From positions 372,001-436,000 of the forward strand of contig NZ_AWGE01000001.1 in the NCBI RefSeq assembly GCF_000495815.1: 64,000 nucleotides of DNA. Reading direction: 5' to 3'. Every line of letters begins with the position of its first letter. The stretch's first letter is position 1. The position numbers and the translations under genes were made by a program. Source of the DNA: Asticcacaulis sp. AC466. Its GTDB lineage: Bacteria > Pseudomonadota > Alphaproteobacteria > Caulobacterales > Caulobacteraceae. This document shows, piece by piece, positions 1-9,181 of this stretch. The notes beneath the pieces were generated by a model. It searched no databases and had not been told where the DNA came from. It saw only the letters and a list, made by a program, of their open reading frames with translations.

Positions 1-80
1 CGATTTCCAGTGGTCACGGTCACGATCTCTGCAGCTGGCGACGCTGTTTTCGAGGCGGATTGCTCATTGGGGTCGTACAT
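1..80 (-). CDS. partial CDS at window edge, possibly a zf-CHCC zinc-finger protein
   Basis: On the minus strand an ATG at 80-78 opens a reading frame that stays open to the window edge (26 full codons, starting MYDPNEQSASK and running on through AAEIVTVTTGN). Only the N-terminus is visible. A polar, Ala/Ser-rich start followed by a short beta-like segment is how small alphaproteobacterial zf-CHCC (NDUFS6-like) zinc-finger proteins often begin, just before their first cysteine motif, but that motif would lie outside the window. The family suggestion is therefore weak. The Shine-Dalgarno match upstream is poor. It is divergent from the gene at 310. Confidence 0.35.
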   Translation of the reverse strand, partial: MYDPNEQSASKTASPAAEIVTVTTGN

Positions 81-309
81 TACGCTATAACTCACACACA
101 AAAAATGAAGTTTACCTTAAGGGAAGTTTTTCTCTAAGGTGTTCCCTACTTAGTATGCAGGACGGCCTATTACAATGGATGCAATAGTTATTTCTGTGCG
201 TTGCAATAGATGACGCACATCGTTTTAGTTGAACGGTTTGCGTGAGGCGTTCCGTCGCGGGGGCTTATAAAAATCTCGACTTTTTACGATAAAAGCGCGA
301 TATGACGAC

Positions 310-513
310 ATGATCGATATTCTGCGTATTCTTGCCCTGGTCGCCATGTTCGCCGTTCTGGTAGTCTTGGGTGTGGGCATTTTCAGCTTGCTTCGTGGCG
401 GTAAATTTCGTGAGAACTGGTCGAATAAGCTGATGCAGCTTCGCGTACTGTTGCAGGCGATTGCGATTGGATTGCTGGTGCTTCTTGCCTGGTTCATGAA
501 AAACGGGCATTGA
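310..513 (+). CDS. HIG1-like twin-transmembrane small protein
   Basis: A 67-residue protein with two hydrophobic segments (about residues 3-27 and 45-62) joined by a short basic loop containing RGGKFRENWSNKLMQLR. This two-helix hairpin with a conserved polar loop matches the bacterial HIG_1_N (hypoxia induced protein conserved region) family, also annotated as twin transmembrane protein. Its biochemical role in bacteria is not established; eukaryotic relatives associate with respiratory supercomplexes. It ends 25 bases before the cobalamin adenosyltransferase gene on the same strand, an adjacency I recall as common in alphaproteobacteria, so the two are probably co-transcribed. The ribosome site is weak. 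Confidence 0.7.
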   Translation: MIDILRILALVAMFAVLVVLGVGIFSLLRGGKFRENWSNKLMQLRVLLQAIAIGLLVLLAWFMKNGH

Positions 514-538
514 CGGCGTCATTCGATTACGAGGCCTC

Positions 539-1099
539 ATGGTCAAGCTCAACAAGATTTACACCCGTACTGGCGATGACGGTACGACGGGATTGGCCGA
601 CGGATCGCGCCGGCCCAAGGATGATGCCCGTCTGAGCGTTATCGGCAGCGTCGATGAGGCCAATGCAGCGATCGGCCTGGTGCGACTGTATGTCACACAG
701 GACCTTGCGCTGGATGCCTTGCTGGCCCGGGTTCAAAACGACCTGTTCGACCTCGGCGCCGATCTGGCGACGCCATCGGATGACATCTCCTGGACTCCGA
801 TCCGCGTACAGGCGGCGCAGTTGACCGCTCTGGAGGTCGCTTTGGACAGCTATAACGCGCCGATGGCACCCCTGACCTCGTTTATCCTGCCGGCTGGATC
901 GCCGCTGAGCGTCCACCTGCATCTGGCTCGCACGATTGTTCGCCGCGCTGAACGCGATTGCGTCAGCCTGGCGAGAACCGACGCGGTCGGGCCGGAGGCG
1001 CTGAAATATCTTAATCGCCTCTCCGACCTGCTGTTCGTCCTGGCCCGTCATGCCAACGATCAGGGCCGCGCAGACGTGTTGTGGGTGCCTTCAAAATAA
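539..1099 (+). CDS. cob(I)yrinic acid a,c-diamide adenosyltransferase, PduO type
   Basis: This enzyme transfers the 5'-deoxyadenosyl group of ATP to reduced corrinoid cobalt, making adenosylcobalamin in the cytoplasm. The 186-residue length is standard for the PduO/MMAB family. The N-terminal ATP-binding motif IYTRTGDDGTTGLADGSR is at residues 5-22, and the C-terminal signature helices RRAERDCVSLA and YLNRLSDLLFVLAR are intact. The protein should be a homotrimer, as in the family. It follows the HIG1-like gene closely and precedes a lipoprotein gene by 10 bases, so the three probably form one transcript. No cobalamin synthesis genes or B12 riboswitch are visible nearby. Confidence 0.93.
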   Translation: MVKLNKIYTRTGDDGTTGLADGSRRPKDDARLSVIGSVDEANAAIGLVRLYVTQDLALDALLARVQNDLFDLGADLATPSDDISWTPIRVQAAQLTALEVALDSYNAPMAPLTSFILPAGSPLSVHLHLARTIVRRAERDCVSLARTDAVGPEALKYLNRLSDLLFVLARHANDQGRADVLWVPSK

Positions 1100-1109
1100 A
1101 GGAATTCTG

Positions 1110-1613
1110 ATGTCGAAACTGTTTTTCGCCACCGGCGCTGCCGTGTTCTTGTGTCTGACACAATGTAGCCCGTACAAGGCGGACGGCGGTAAGGGCGGCC
1201 AGGATTTTGCCCCCAGTCCAGCCCACGCGTTTGACGTGAGTGCGGATATTACACCGGCGGCGGCGGCCCGGCTGAAGTCGCTGGGCGATGGTCTGGTCAT
1301 CGATGTCAGCTATTACGGGTATCCGACGCCCGCCTCCCAGTCCAAAGCCAATCAAATCCACCAAATCGACCTGGGCCAGGAAAAGGTCGGCGTCGCTCCG
1401 GAGGCGCCTAAAGCCCATATCGCGGGTCGTCTGAACGTCGCAGGTATCGCCGATATCGCCGGCGGTGACGTGATGGTCCTGGTAAATGGCTATAGCGTTA
1501 CAAAGGTCGGCGCCAAGGACGATCAGGTCAAATGTGCCTATTACCGTGATCGCCTGACCATGGCGCAGAAGAGTGCGCCGACGCTCAAATGCGATCTTGA
1601 AAAAGCCGACTGA
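1110..1613 (+). CDS. hypothetical lipoprotein-like exported protein
   Basis: I do not recognise this 167-residue protein. I chose the ATG at 1110 because AAAGGA lies just upstream at the end of the preceding gene and because the protein then starts with a clear signal peptide (MSKLFFATGAAVFLCLTQC). The cysteine at residue 19 could be a lipidation site, but LTQC is an atypical lipobox because Gln stands at -1. The mature part has one predicted alpha/beta segment with alternating Gly-Val stretches and a terminal region with two cysteines (KCAYY and LKCDLEK) that might pair. Its stop codon directly abuts the stop codon of the convergent gene at 1614. Confidence 0.6.
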   Translation: MSKLFFATGAAVFLCLTQCSPYKADGGKGGQDFAPSPAHAFDVSADITPAAAARLKSLGDGLVIDVSYYGYPTPASQSKANQIHQIDLGQEKVGVAPEAPKAHIAGRLNVAGIADIAGGDVMVLVNGYSVTKVGAKDDQVKCAYYRDRLTMAQKSAPTLKCDLEKAD

Positions 1614-1937
1614 TTACTTTGGTGTCGCTGTCGCGCCGGACGCTGCTTGATGGGAAGCGGCATCCTTGGCGGCGCCGTTTACCGCTCTGGCATTGCTGGC
1701 TTTCAGCGCGTCGTCGTGGAAATCGATCTTTGCCGGTTCGCCGTTCTTACGTCCGGTGATTTGGGATATGGCGATCGGCGCATAGCATTGGCGGTCTTTC
1801 CAGGAAAACCAGCCGCCGGAGCCTTCGCATTTGCGGCTGGGGATGCCGTACAACAGGCTGTAACCGACGACGCTTATGCTCAGCACGCCCAAAAGGATAA
1901 CGAAGAGGTATTTGAGTTTGCCGATCTGGCTGGGCAT
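1614..1937 (-). CDS. hypothetical membrane-anchored small protein
   Basis: A 107-residue protein of unknown function. One N-terminal transmembrane segment (residues 8-28, KYLFVILLGVLSISVVGYS) is followed by a short extracytoplasmic segment with two cysteines spaced for a small loop (RKCEGSGGW and RQCYAP) and a C-terminal tail of alternating Ala, Ser, Lys and Thr that looks disordered. The arrangement suggests a membrane-tethered periplasmic domain. It is convergent with the lipoprotein gene, with no base between the stop codons. It is transcribed away from the etfB promoter region. Confidence 0.55.
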   Translation of the reverse strand: MPSQIGKLKYLFVILLGVLSISVVGYSLLYGIPSRKCEGSGGWFSWKDRQCYAPIAISQITGRKNGEPAKIDFHDDALKASNARAVNGAAKDAASHQAASGATATPK

Positions 1938-2054
1938 GCGGGGACGCTTTCTGGGGGACGTTTTCGAAAGTCTAACTTGACGCTCACGTAAAGTTGTGGC
2001 TTATCCTGTTATGCGCCAAACGGCTTATAAGGGCAATTGAAAATCACTGCGCGG

Positions 2055-2096
2055 TCGCTGTCAGACCACTGGCCGATCGTTGTCAGGTCACTGGCC
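2055..2096. promoter_or_regulatory. two tandem operator-like repeats upstream of etfBA
   Basis: Two 20-base copies at 2055-2074 and 2077-2096 agree at 17 of 20 positions. The common core is TGTCAG-N2-CACTGGCC and the repeat period is 22 bases, about two helical turns, so both copies face the same side of the DNA. They lie 139-180 bases before etfB and upstream of a TTGACT hexamer at 2144-2149. This layout fits a transcription factor binding as a tandem pair. The regulator is unknown; a GntR-type factor is one possibility by analogy. Confidence 0.45.
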
Positions 2097-2187
2097 CGGC
2101 CGTCAAAGGCACCACGAAAACGGCTGTGAAGCCCAAACAACAATTGACTTTGCGGGCGTGGATCGTCATTTGATCCGCAACCGAATC

Positions 2188-2204
2188 CGCCCCTTTAAGG
2201 GGCG
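2188..2204. repeat. short perfect inverted repeat in the etfB leader
   Basis: An 8-bp perfect inverted repeat, CGCCCCTT and AAGGGGCG around a single central T, is located 31 bases before the etfB start. As RNA it would form a tight hairpin; as DNA it could be an operator. It is not followed by a T-run and so is not a terminator. Confidence 0.4.
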
Positions 2205-2234
2205 ACAGGAAACGAGCCACAGAGGTTAAATGCC

Positions 2235-2981
2235 ATGAAGATTTTGGTCCCGGTCAAGCGGGTGCTGGATTACAACGTCAAGGTCCGCGTGAAGGCGGAT
2301 CAGTCGGGTGTCGATCTGGCCAATGTCAAGATGTCGATGAACCCGTTCGACGAAATCGCGGTCGAAGAAGCGACCCGCCTGAAGGAAAAGGGTATCGCTA
2401 CCGAAATCGTCGCGGTCTCCATTGGGCCCGCTCAGGCCAAGGATACCATCATCACCGCCCTAACCATCGGCGCCGATCGCGGCATACTGATCCAGACGGA
2501 TCAGGACGTCGAGCCGCTGGCGGTCGCCAAGTTGCTCAAGGCCGTGGCGGAAGCCGAAAAGCCGGATCTGATCATTATGGGCAAGCAAGCCATCGACGGC
2601 GACAACAATGCCACCGGTCAGATGCTGTCCACACTGCTCAACTGGCCGCAGGCGACCTTTGCGTCCAAGGTCGTGATCGAAAACGGCGAAGCCCAGGTGA
2701 CACGCGAAGTCGATGGCGGGCTTCAAACGCTCGGCGTCACGCTGCCGGCGGTCATCACGACCGATCTTCGCCTCAACGAACCGCGCTACGCGTCTCTGCC
2801 CAACATCATGAAGGCCAAGAAGAAGCCGCTGGAAATCAAGACGGTTGCCGATTACGGCATCGATGTGACGCCGCGCCTCAAAGTCGTCAAGGTCACCGAG
2901 CCGCCCAAGCGGTCCGCCGGCAAGAAGGTGGCGGATGCCGCCGAACTGGTCGCCAACCTCAAGTCCGCAGGAGTTCTGTAA
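2235..2981 (+). CDS. etfB: electron transfer flavoprotein beta subunit
   Basis: EtfB is the AMP-binding subunit of the soluble EtfAB heterodimer, which accepts electrons from acyl-CoA and related dehydrogenases and passes them to ETF-ubiquinone oxidoreductase. The 248-residue length is typical. Recognisable family segments are the start [28 protein letters not shown] (around residue 35-48), the nucleotide-binding stretch [20 protein letters not shown] and the C-terminal recognition region [11 protein letters not shown]. The ATG lies after an AGAGG-like ribosome site. The gene is followed after one base by etfA and lies downstream of a tandem repeat that may bind a regulator. Confidence 0.97.
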   Translation: MKILVPVKRVLDYNVKVRVKADQSGVDLANVKMSMNPFDEIAVEEATRLKEKGIATEIVAVSIGPAQAKDTIITALTIGADRGILIQTDQDVEPLAVAKLLKAVAEAEKPDLIIMGKQAIDGDNNATGQMLSTLLNWPQATFASKVVIENGEAQVTREVDGGLQTLGVTLPAVITTDLRLNEPRYASLPNIMKAKKKPLEIKTVADYGIDVTPRLKVVKVTEPPKRSAGKKVADAAELVANLKSAGVL

Positions 2982-2982
2982 T

Positions 2983-3915
2983 ATGACCGTTCTCGTTGTT
3001 GCCGATCATGATGGCGCCCATCTGCGCGATACCACGCAAAAGACCGTAACCGCCGCCCTGGCCCTGTCGTCCGACGTGGATGTCCTGGTCTATGGGGAGG
3101 GCGTACAGTCGGTTGCTGATGCCGCCGCCGGAATTGCCGGCGTGCGCAAGGTGCTGCTCAGCCAGTCCGCCGACCTGAAGCAAGACATTGCTGAGGACGT
3201 TGCGGCCCTGGTCAGCGGCCTCGCTGCCAATTATGACGCTATCGCCATTCCGGCTTCTTCCGCGGGTAAGAACTTTGCACCGCGCGTCGCTGCGCTCCTG
3301 GATGTGTCGCTGCTGTCGGACGTCATCGAAGTGGTCGACGCCAATACCTTCGTCCGCCCGATCTATGCTGGCAACGCACTGGAAACCGTGCAGACGTCGG
3401 AAGCCAAAAAGGTCATGACGGTGCGCACCACGGCCTTCAAGGCGGCGGGCGACGGCGGATCGGCAGCGATTGAAACTGTCGCGGCCCCAGCGTCGAAGGC
3501 CGGCACGCGTTTTATTTCGGAAGAAAAGGTCGTGTCCGACCGTCCGGAACTGGGCGCGGCCAAGATCGTCGTTTCGGGTGGACGGGCGCTTGGTTCGGCC
3601 GAAGAATTCAAGGCCGTGCTCGATCCGTTGGCTGACAAGCTCGGTGCCGCCGTTGGTGCGTCGCGCGCCGCCGTTGACGCGGGCTACGCGCCCAACGATT
3701 ACCAGGTCGGTCAGACCGGCAAGGTGGTCGCCCCTCAAGTCTATATCGCCATCGGTATCTCCGGTGCGATCCAGCACCTGGCCGGTATGAAGGACTCCAA
3801 GGTCATTGTGGCCATTAACAAGGATCCGGAAGCTCCGATCTTCAGCGTTGCCGACTACGGCCTGGTCGCCGATTACAAGACCGCCGTGCCCGAGTTGCTG
3901 AAGGCGTTGGGCTAG
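2983..3915 (+). CDS. etfA: electron transfer flavoprotein alpha subunit
   Basis: EtfA carries the FAD of the electron transfer flavoprotein. The start at 2983 follows the etfB stop by one base and has GCAGGAG within the end of etfB, giving 310 residues, the usual length. The N-terminal alpha/beta domain (about 1-185) is followed by the FAD domain, with [12 protein letters not shown], the stretch [23 protein letters not shown], split here only by description, and [15 protein letters not shown]. The invariant end [12 protein letters not shown] is present. Translation is likely coupled to etfB. A strong terminator follows 21 bases downstream. Confidence 0.97.
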   Translation: MTVLVVADHDGAHLRDTTQKTVTAALALSSDVDVLVYGEGVQSVADAAAGIAGVRKVLLSQSADLKQDIAEDVAALVSGLAANYDAIAIPASSAGKNFAPRVAALLDVSLLSDVIEVVDANTFVRPIYAGNALETVQTSEAKKVMTVRTTAFKAAGDGGSAAIETVAAPASKAGTRFISEEKVVSDRPELGAAKIVVSGGRALGSAEEFKAVLDPLADKLGAAVGASRAAVDAGYAPNDYQVGQTGKVVAPQVYIAIGISGAIQHLAGMKDSKVIVAINKDPEAPIFSVADYGLVADYKTAVPELLKALG

Positions 3916-3936
3916 GCTCACGCCACGAAAAGCGGC

Positions 3937-3970
3937 AAAGGGAAGGGCGAATGTCCTTCCCTTTCTTTTT
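3937..3970 (+). terminator. intrinsic terminator after etfBA
   Basis: A perfect 10-bp stem (3937-3946 AAAGGGAAGG with 3955-3964 CCTTCCCTTT) and an 8-base loop are followed by CTTTTT. This ends the etfBA transcript before hbd, so hbd needs its own promoter within 3971-4077. Confidence 0.88.
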
Positions 3971-4077
3971 GCGTATTGCGTTGCCGCCGGGCGCGCTTTA
4001 TCTCCTATATCCATACAGTTTCGTTACCGGCGGTTCCGTCTCCGGACTCCGCTTCGGAACGTGCCAAGGACAGTTAC

Positions 4078-4953
4078 ATGAATATCAAGACCGTAGGGAT
4101 TATCGGTGCCGGACAGATGGGCGCGGGCATCGCGCAGGTGTGCGCGCAATCGGGTTACGACGTCATCCTGTTCGACGCCTCCGCCGACGCCGTCAAGGCC
4201 GGCATGGCGCGCATCGAAAAAGGCCTGAACCGCCTGGTCGAAAAGGAAACCATCACGGCTGCCGCTGCGTTGGACGCGCTCAAAAAGCTGCTTCCAGCCG
4301 CCTCGATATCGGAACTCGCGCCGTGCGATCTGGTGATTGAAGCCGCCACCGAAAAGGAAGAGGTGAAGAATGCCATTTTCCGTTCGGTCTGCGAACACCT
4401 GAAGCCGGAAGCCTTGCTGGCCTCGAACACCTCGTCCATCTCCATCACTCGGTTAGCGGCTGCCAGCGATCGGCCCGGCAAGTTCATTGGCCTGCATTTC
4501 ATGAATCCGGTGCCGGTCATGAAGCTGGTCGAAATCATCCGTGGCATCGCCACCGACGCCGACACCTATGAGATCGCGGTCGATTTCGCCAAGTCGCTCG
4601 GCAAGACGACGGCCAATTCCGAAGATTTTCCGGCTTTTATCGTCAATCGCGTTCTGATCCCGATGATCAACGAGTCGATCTATACTTTGTATGAAGGCGT
4701 CGGCACGGTCGAAGCCATCGACACGGCGCTGAAGCTGGGGGCCAACCATCCCATGGGGCCGTTGGAGCTGGCGGACTTTATCGGCCTCGATACCGTTCTG
4801 GCCGTCATGAACGTGCTCTATGACGGCCTGGCTGACAGCAAGTATCGTCCGTGTCCGCTCCTGACAAAATACGTCGAAGCCGGCTGGCTGGGCCGCAAGA
4901 CGGGACGTGGTTTCTACGACTATCGCGGCGAAAAGCCGGTGCCGACGCGTTAA
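4078..4953 (+). CDS. hbd: 3-hydroxybutyryl-CoA dehydrogenase
   Basis: It catalyses the NAD(P)H-dependent interconversion of acetoacetyl-CoA and 3-hydroxybutyryl-CoA. The 291-residue length fits the short single-function Hbd/PaaH family. The Rossmann motif GAGQMG is at residues 10-15, and the catalytic His140 lies in [15 protein letters not shown]. The C-terminal helical domain has [17 protein letters not shown] and [11 protein letters not shown], both characteristic. The ATG at 4078 is preceded by a purine-rich AAGGACAG stretch. Standing next to etfBA, it suggests acyl-CoA or polyhydroxybutyrate metabolism, but the intervening terminator means separate transcription. Confidence 0.95.
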   Translation: MNIKTVGIIGAGQMGAGIAQVCAQSGYDVILFDASADAVKAGMARIEKGLNRLVEKETITAAAALDALKKLLPAASISELAPCDLVIEAATEKEEVKNAIFRSVCEHLKPEALLASNTSSISITRLAAASDRPGKFIGLHFMNPVPVMKLVEIIRGIATDADTYEIAVDFAKSLGKTTANSEDFPAFIVNRVLIPMINESIYTLYEGVGTVEAIDTALKLGANHPMGPLELADFIGLDTVLAVMNVLYDGLADSKYRPCPLLTKYVEAGWLGRKTGRGFYDYRGEKPVPTR

Positions 4954-5402
4954 TGGGCGGCACAGGGCTCAGCTATCGTCAGCCCGAACTGCGCTGGATG
5001 TTCATTTCCGGCATTACGGCCCTGTGTCTACACGGCCTGTGCTGGTTCGTCGCGACGCTGTTGCGCGGTCACGAAGATGTGGCGGGCGAGGTCCAGCGCC
5101 AGATGACGTTGGCCCTGTTTTGGATGATCGGGGTTTTGGTCATCTGGAAGATGGCGCCGTCGCCGTCACGCCTCCACGCCACTTTCACCGTTTTGATATG
5201 TGCCCTGTTCGTCTGCGTGCTTGGCTCGGTCGCGGCGCTGTCCAATCTGGTGTTCGTTCAGCACTATCCGCTGAACGAAATGGTAAAGCCGTTCGTCATT
5301 CTGAGCCTGCTTCTGGTCCTGATGCAGATGTCGCTGGCTGTGCCATCGGCCATCCTGTTGCAGGCCCTGGCGCTCAGGCGCGTTCCGCCGCCGAATCCAT
5401 GA
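4953..5402 (+). CDS. four-helix integral membrane protein, function unknown
   Basis: A 149-residue hydrophobic protein with about four transmembrane helices (roughly residues 15-37, 53-70, 77-97 and 112-138). I do not recognise a family. The ATG at 4953 overlaps the hbd stop by one base (TAATG) and the stop overlaps the start of the DUF418 gene by four bases (ATGA). It therefore appears to be translated by coupling between hbd and DUF418. No charged catalytic motif is visible. It might be a subunit or chaperone of the DUF418 protein, but that is only inferred from the coupling. Confidence 0.65.
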   Translation: MGGTGLSYRQPELRWMFISGITALCLHGLCWFVATLLRGHEDVAGEVQRQMTLALFWMIGVLVIWKMAPSPSRLHATFTVLICALFVCVLGSVAALSNLVFVQHYPLNEMVKPFVILSLLLVLMQMSLAVPSAILLQALALRRVPPPNP

Positions 5403-6595
5403 CGCCCGCTGTGCAGACCCATGCTCGGTCTCGCATCCAGGCGCTCGACCATATTCGCGGCCTCAGCATATTGGGCATATTGCTGGTCAACGCCATTGCC
5501 TTCGCGCAGCCTTTTGACGTCTACGGTCTGCCGTCGGCATCGCCGGTTGCGCTGACACATGCGGACCTTGCCACTTGGTGGGTGATCGAGACTTTTTTCA
5601 AGGAAAAGTTCATTACCTGCTTTACCCTATTGTTCGGGGTTAGCGTCTATTTGGTCGGCCGCGACAACAATCCCAATGACCCGGTCTACCGTACGCCGCT
5701 TTTCCGGAGATTGGCGTGGCTTGTCCTGTTCGGATTGGTCCACGGTGCGCTGATCTGGCACGGCGATATCCTATTGTCCTATGCGGTTACCGGCCTTGTC
5801 TTCTGGCGCTGGCAGGCGGCGAGTGCGCGCCGGCTCCTGTTGTGGGGCGCGGGCCTGTTTATCCTTGGTACGCTCACCCTGCTGGGCGGCAATATTGCCG
5901 AAGACCTCCAAGGCATAGTGCGCGCGCCAAACGTCGCCGAGGTCCCGGCGATTGTGACCCACATGCGCGGAAGCATCTGGGACTCGCTGGGTCAGAACGC
6001 CACGACCTGGGGCCAAACGATCCTCCCGGAGCTTCTCGGCTTCATGCCGACAACTTTGGGGCTCATGATGATTGGCCTGGGGCTGTTCAAATCCGGCGTA
6101 CTGGCGGGGACGGCGAAGGCGCGCCTATATATTGCCCTGATGGCGGCAGGTGCTGTCAGCCTGGTCCTGATCGGTTGGCAAGCCTCGGTTACTTTGGCGG
6201 AATGGTTTCCATTCCCCAAGACGTTCGGGCTCTATGGCCTCGCCAACTCCCTGTTGTGCCTGCCGGTCGCGCTCGGTTATGCCAGCGCGCTCGTCCTCGC
6301 TGGGCGGACACGGATAGGTGCCATTTGCCTGTACCCTCTGGCTTGCGCGGGGCGGATGGCCTTTACCAATTACCTGACCCAAAGCCTGATCATGACCGGG
6401 CTGTTCTACGGTGGGCGCGGCCTGGGTCTGTTCGGGACGATGAATCATGCTGCCCTGGTGCCGATCGTTGTCGCGGTCTGGGCTGGCCAACTGGTTGTCA
6501 GCACCATCTGGATGTCGCTGTTCCGCTATGGGGCGTTCGAATGGGGCTGGCGCTGTCTGACCTATGCGCGGTGGATGCCCCTTACGAAAACCTGA
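5399..6595 (+). CDS. DUF418 family multi-pass membrane protein
   Basis: A 398-residue protein beginning with the family hallmark RIQALDHIRGLSILGILLVNA. About ten transmembrane helices and the conserved C-terminal DUF418 segment GRMAFTNYLTQSLIMTGLFY are present. DUF418 proteins (YeiB-like) are related to acyltransferase-3-like membrane enzymes, but no substrate is established. The start overlaps the previous stop by four bases. The stop is only three bases from that of the convergent TlpA-like gene, leaving no room for a separate terminator. Confidence 0.85.
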   Translation: MTPAVQTHARSRIQALDHIRGLSILGILLVNAIAFAQPFDVYGLPSASPVALTHADLATWWVIETFFKEKFITCFTLLFGVSVYLVGRDNNPNDPVYRTPLFRRLAWLVLFGLVHGALIWHGDILLSYAVTGLVFWRWQAASARRLLLWGAGLFILGTLTLLGGNIAEDLQGIVRAPNVAEVPAIVTHMRGSIWDSLGQNATTWGQTILPELLGFMPTTLGLMMIGLGLFKSGVLAGTAKARLYIALMAAGAVSLVLIGWQASVTLAEWFPFPKTFGLYGLANSLLCLPVALGYASALVLAGRTRIGAICLYPLACAGRMAFTNYLTQSLIMTGLFYGGRGLGLFGTMNHAALVPIVVAVWAGQLVVSTIWMSLFRYGAFEWGWRCLTYARWMPLTKT

Positions 6596-6598
6596 CGG

Positions 6599-7396
6599 CT
6601 ATTCGGCAAGAAGCTTGTCAAGCAAGGCCTGGACTTCCTTCGTATCCCATTTGGCTTCGCCGTCCAGCCGGGCAACCATGCGGCCCTGCTTGTCGAGGAT
6701 CAGGGTGCCGGGCATGCCGGAAATCTTGTATTTCGACGGCGCCTGGAAGCTTTGGTCGGCATAGACCTCAAGAGGCTGTTGCACATCCATGAAGGATTTG
6801 ACGTCGGCGAACTGTTCTTCCGTATCGACACTGAGGGGCAGAACCTTGACGCCCTTGCCGGCATACAGGGTTTGCAGGTGCGCCAGGGTCGGCATTTCAA
6901 AGCGGCAAGGGGCGCACCAGGTGGCCCACACGTTGAGCACCACGACCTGGCCCTTGAAATCGCTCAGATGCACCGGCTTCTTATCGCGATCGATGAAGGA
7001 GATGTCCTCAATGACCTGCGGCGTCTCATAGGTCGCCATCTTGGCGAGCGGTCCCTTGGCGTAGACGGCCAACGGGCCTTTTGCTTGAGGGATAGCGGCC
7101 GTGGGGCCGGCCACCGCAGGCAAGGGCGCCTCAGGCGTTGGTGTGGCAATCATGGGCAGGATGAGGCGCCAGGCGACCAATGCGATGATAATAGCCAGCA
7201 CGACCGTAACGACAACAACAACGGCAACTGGCACGGCGCGCTTTTTCCGGATGATTCCGGCCTGAATCCCCTTGGGTTGGGGCGTATCGTCGTCTATAGG
7301 CTTCACAATCGGCGTTACGGCCGGTTGCCCCTGTACGTCAGTCCCCATGGACGCCGGCTTCTGCGCGTCGTCCCTATTCAATTCAGGTTCCGTCAT
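6599..7396 (-). CDS. TlpA-like membrane-anchored thiol:disulfide oxidoreductase
   Basis: A 265-residue protein with a proline-rich cytoplasmic N-terminus (1-50), one transmembrane helix (about 54-81), a linker, and a periplasmic thioredoxin-like domain (about 125-265). The redox motif WCAPC has Cys161 and Cys164, and the cis-proline loop reads [10 protein letters not shown]. This is the topology of TlpA/ResA proteins, which reduce periplasmic disulfides in cytochrome c or cytochrome oxidase maturation. The actual partner is not visible here. The ATG shares two bases with the ATG of argH on the other strand. A downstream start at MGTDVQG (residue 17) is possible. Confidence 0.88.
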   Translation of the reverse strand: MTEPELNRDDAQKPASMGTDVQGQPAVTPIVKPIDDDTPQPKGIQAGIIRKKRAVPVAVVVVVTVVLAIIIALVAWRLILPMIATPTPEAPLPAVAGPTAAIPQAKGPLAVYAKGPLAKMATYETPQVIEDISFIDRDKKPVHLSDFKGQVVVLNVWATWCAPCRFEMPTLAHLQTLYAGKGVKVLPLSVDTEEQFADVKSFMDVQQPLEVYADQSFQAPSKYKISGMPGTLILDKQGRMVARLDGEAKWDTKEVQALLDKLLAE

Positions 7397-8831
7397 GACC
7401 GATCATTCCGCCGATAAGGGCCCAGCCGTTCAACCCCCGAAGACAGAAGGCGCGGGGCAAAAAATGTGGGGTGGACGTTTCAGTGCCCGACCCGATGAGA
7501 TTATGCAAGCCATCAATGTCTCCATCGATGTCGATAAACGCCTTTGGCAACAAGACCTTGCTGGCTCCAAGGCGCATGCCGCCATGCTTGCTAATCAAGG
7601 TATCATAGATTCCGAAGATGCCAAAATCATCCTGAATGGGCTGGATACCATAACCGGTGAGATCGAGGCGGGTACGTTCCCGTTCCGGGCCGAATTCGAA
7701 GACATCCACATGAATGTCGAAGCGCGCCTGCGCGAACTGGTTGGACCGGTCGCCGGACGCCTGCATACTGCCCGGTCGCGCAACGATCAGGTGGCGACGG
7801 ATTTCCGTCTGTGGGTCCGCGATCAGGTCGATGACACCATCCGGCAACTCGGCGCGCTTCAGGACGCCCTTTTGACCCGCGCCGAACAATATGCCGACGC
7901 CCTCATGCCGGGCTTCACCCATTTGCAACCGGCCCAGCCGGTCACCTTCGGTCATCATTTGATGGCCTATGTCGAAATGTTTGGCCGCGACCGCTCGCGG
8001 TTTCAGGATGCGCGTGTGCGCATGAACGAAAATCCGCTCGGTTCGGCGGCGCTGGCCGGGTCGCCCTTTCCGATCGACCGGCATATGACGGCGCAGGCCT
8101 TGGGCTTTGACCGGCCGATGGGCAATTCGCTTGACGGCGTATCGTCCCGCGACTTCGCCTTGGAATCTCTCAGCCACGCCGCAATCTGCGCCGGCCACCT
8201 GTCGCGCCTGGCCGAAGAAATCGTTATTTGGACGACGCCCTATTTCGGCTTCATCCGCCTGTCGGACGCCTTTTCGACGGGATCGTCGATCATGCCGCAA
8301 AAGCGCAACCCCGATGCCGCTGAACTGGTCCGCGCCAAGACGGGTCGCATCAATGGCGCGCTGATCGCGCTAACCACGGTAATGAAGGGTCTGCCGCTCG
8401 CCTATTCCAAGGATATGCAGGAAGACAAGCCGCCGGTGTTCGAGGCCTTCGATGCGCTTGATCTGGCCATTCGCGCCATGACCGGCATGGTGCTCGATCT
8501 CGAAGCCAATACAGAGCGGATGAAGGCGGCTGCCGGTGCTGGATTCTCGACGGCGACCGATCTAGCCGACTGGTTGGTCCGTACGCTGAACATTCCCTTC
8601 CGCGACGCGCACCATATTACCGGCGCGGCTGTAAAGCTGGCGGAATCCAAAGGTGTGGATTTGGCGCAACTGCCCCTAAGCGATTTGCAAAATCTGGAAG
8701 CCAGGATCACGGATGCGGTGTATAAGGTATTAACCCCCGAGGCTTCGGCCGCCTCCCGCCAGTCCTATGGCGGCACAGCGCCGGACCAGGTTCGGCTGCA
8801 AATCCAGCGCTGGAAGGATCAACGCGCATGA
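7395..8831 (+). CDS. argH: argininosuccinate lyase
   Basis: ArgH cleaves argininosuccinate into arginine and fumarate, the last step of arginine synthesis. The 478-residue protein contains [19 protein letters not shown] near residue 23, the [13 protein letters not shown] substrate-binding stretch, [15 protein letters not shown], and the superfamily signature [12 protein letters not shown] with the catalytic serine. The ATG at 7395 overlaps head to head with the TlpA-like start (CATG). A start at the internal ATG 7464 (MWGGRFS) would also give a complete enzyme. It is followed with a four-base overlap by a small lipoprotein gene and then lysA. Confidence 0.96.
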   Translation: MTDHSADKGPAVQPPKTEGAGQKMWGGRFSARPDEIMQAINVSIDVDKRLWQQDLAGSKAHAAMLANQGIIDSEDAKIILNGLDTITGEIEAGTFPFRAEFEDIHMNVEARLRELVGPVAGRLHTARSRNDQVATDFRLWVRDQVDDTIRQLGALQDALLTRAEQYADALMPGFTHLQPAQPVTFGHHLMAYVEMFGRDRSRFQDARVRMNENPLGSAALAGSPFPIDRHMTAQALGFDRPMGNSLDGVSSRDFALESLSHAAICAGHLSRLAEEIVIWTTPYFGFIRLSDAFSTGSSIMPQKRNPDAAELVRAKTGRINGALIALTTVMKGLPLAYSKDMQEDKPPVFEAFDALDLAIRAMTGMVLDLEANTERMKAAAGAGFSTATDLADWLVRTLNIPFRDAHHITGAAVKLAESKGVDLAQLPLSDLQNLEARITDAVYKVLTPEASAASRQSYGGTAPDQVRLQIQRWKDQRA

Positions 8832-9166
8832 TGCCCCCCCGTAAGTCCCGTTTCGTCATGCTGGCGGCGCTTGCCGCTGTCGCGTCGGTAGCCATTTCCG
8901 CCTGCGGCAAGCTCGGCACCCTGGAACAGGCACCGCCGATTATGAACAAGAAGGCGGAACAATCCTGGTCCGCATCGAAGAACGCCGATGGCGGCGTTAC
9001 CCTGACCACCGACTCGTCGTCCTCACGGGCGTCTGAACGCGCCACGCCGGATGCGGATTCGTCAAACAGCATGGAAAATCCGTATACGGTCAATAAGCGT
9101 ATCGCCGACGCACCGCTCGAAGGTTTCGGCAATAATACGCAAGTCGTCAATTCACCGACGCACTGA
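8828..9166 (+). CDS. LptM-like small lipoprotein
   Basis: A 112-residue predicted lipoprotein. The signal peptide ends in a good lipobox, ISAC, with the cysteine at residue 26. It is followed by [11 protein letters not shown], which resembles the Cys-Gly-x-x-Gly-x-Leu-x-x-Pro start of LptM/YifL lipoproteins; in E. coli LptM assists assembly of the LptD-LptE translocon. The remaining 75 residues are Ser/Asp/Asn-rich and probably disordered. A small lipoprotein between argH and lysA is a common arrangement in proteobacteria. Translation overlaps the argH stop (ATGA). Confidence 0.72.
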   Translation: MMPPRKSRFVMLAALAAVASVAISACGKLGTLEQAPPIMNKKAEQSWSASKNADGGVTLTTDSSSSRASERATPDADSSNSMENPYTVNKRIADAPLEGFGNNTQVVNSPTH

Positions 9167-9181
9167 CAGATCCTCGGGTAG

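Noticed and set aside
120-147. Interleaved inverted repeats AGGGAA/TTCCCT and ACCTTA/TAAGGT in the first intergenic region
   Set aside because: Arms are only six bases and overlap each other. Could be an operator, but no supporting context is visible.
2959-4014. Long minus-strand open frame (about 350 codons) opposite etfA
   Set aside because: It is the antisense of a fully recognisable etfA; its translation is Arg/Gly/His-rich without family motifs, typical of a high-GC shadow.
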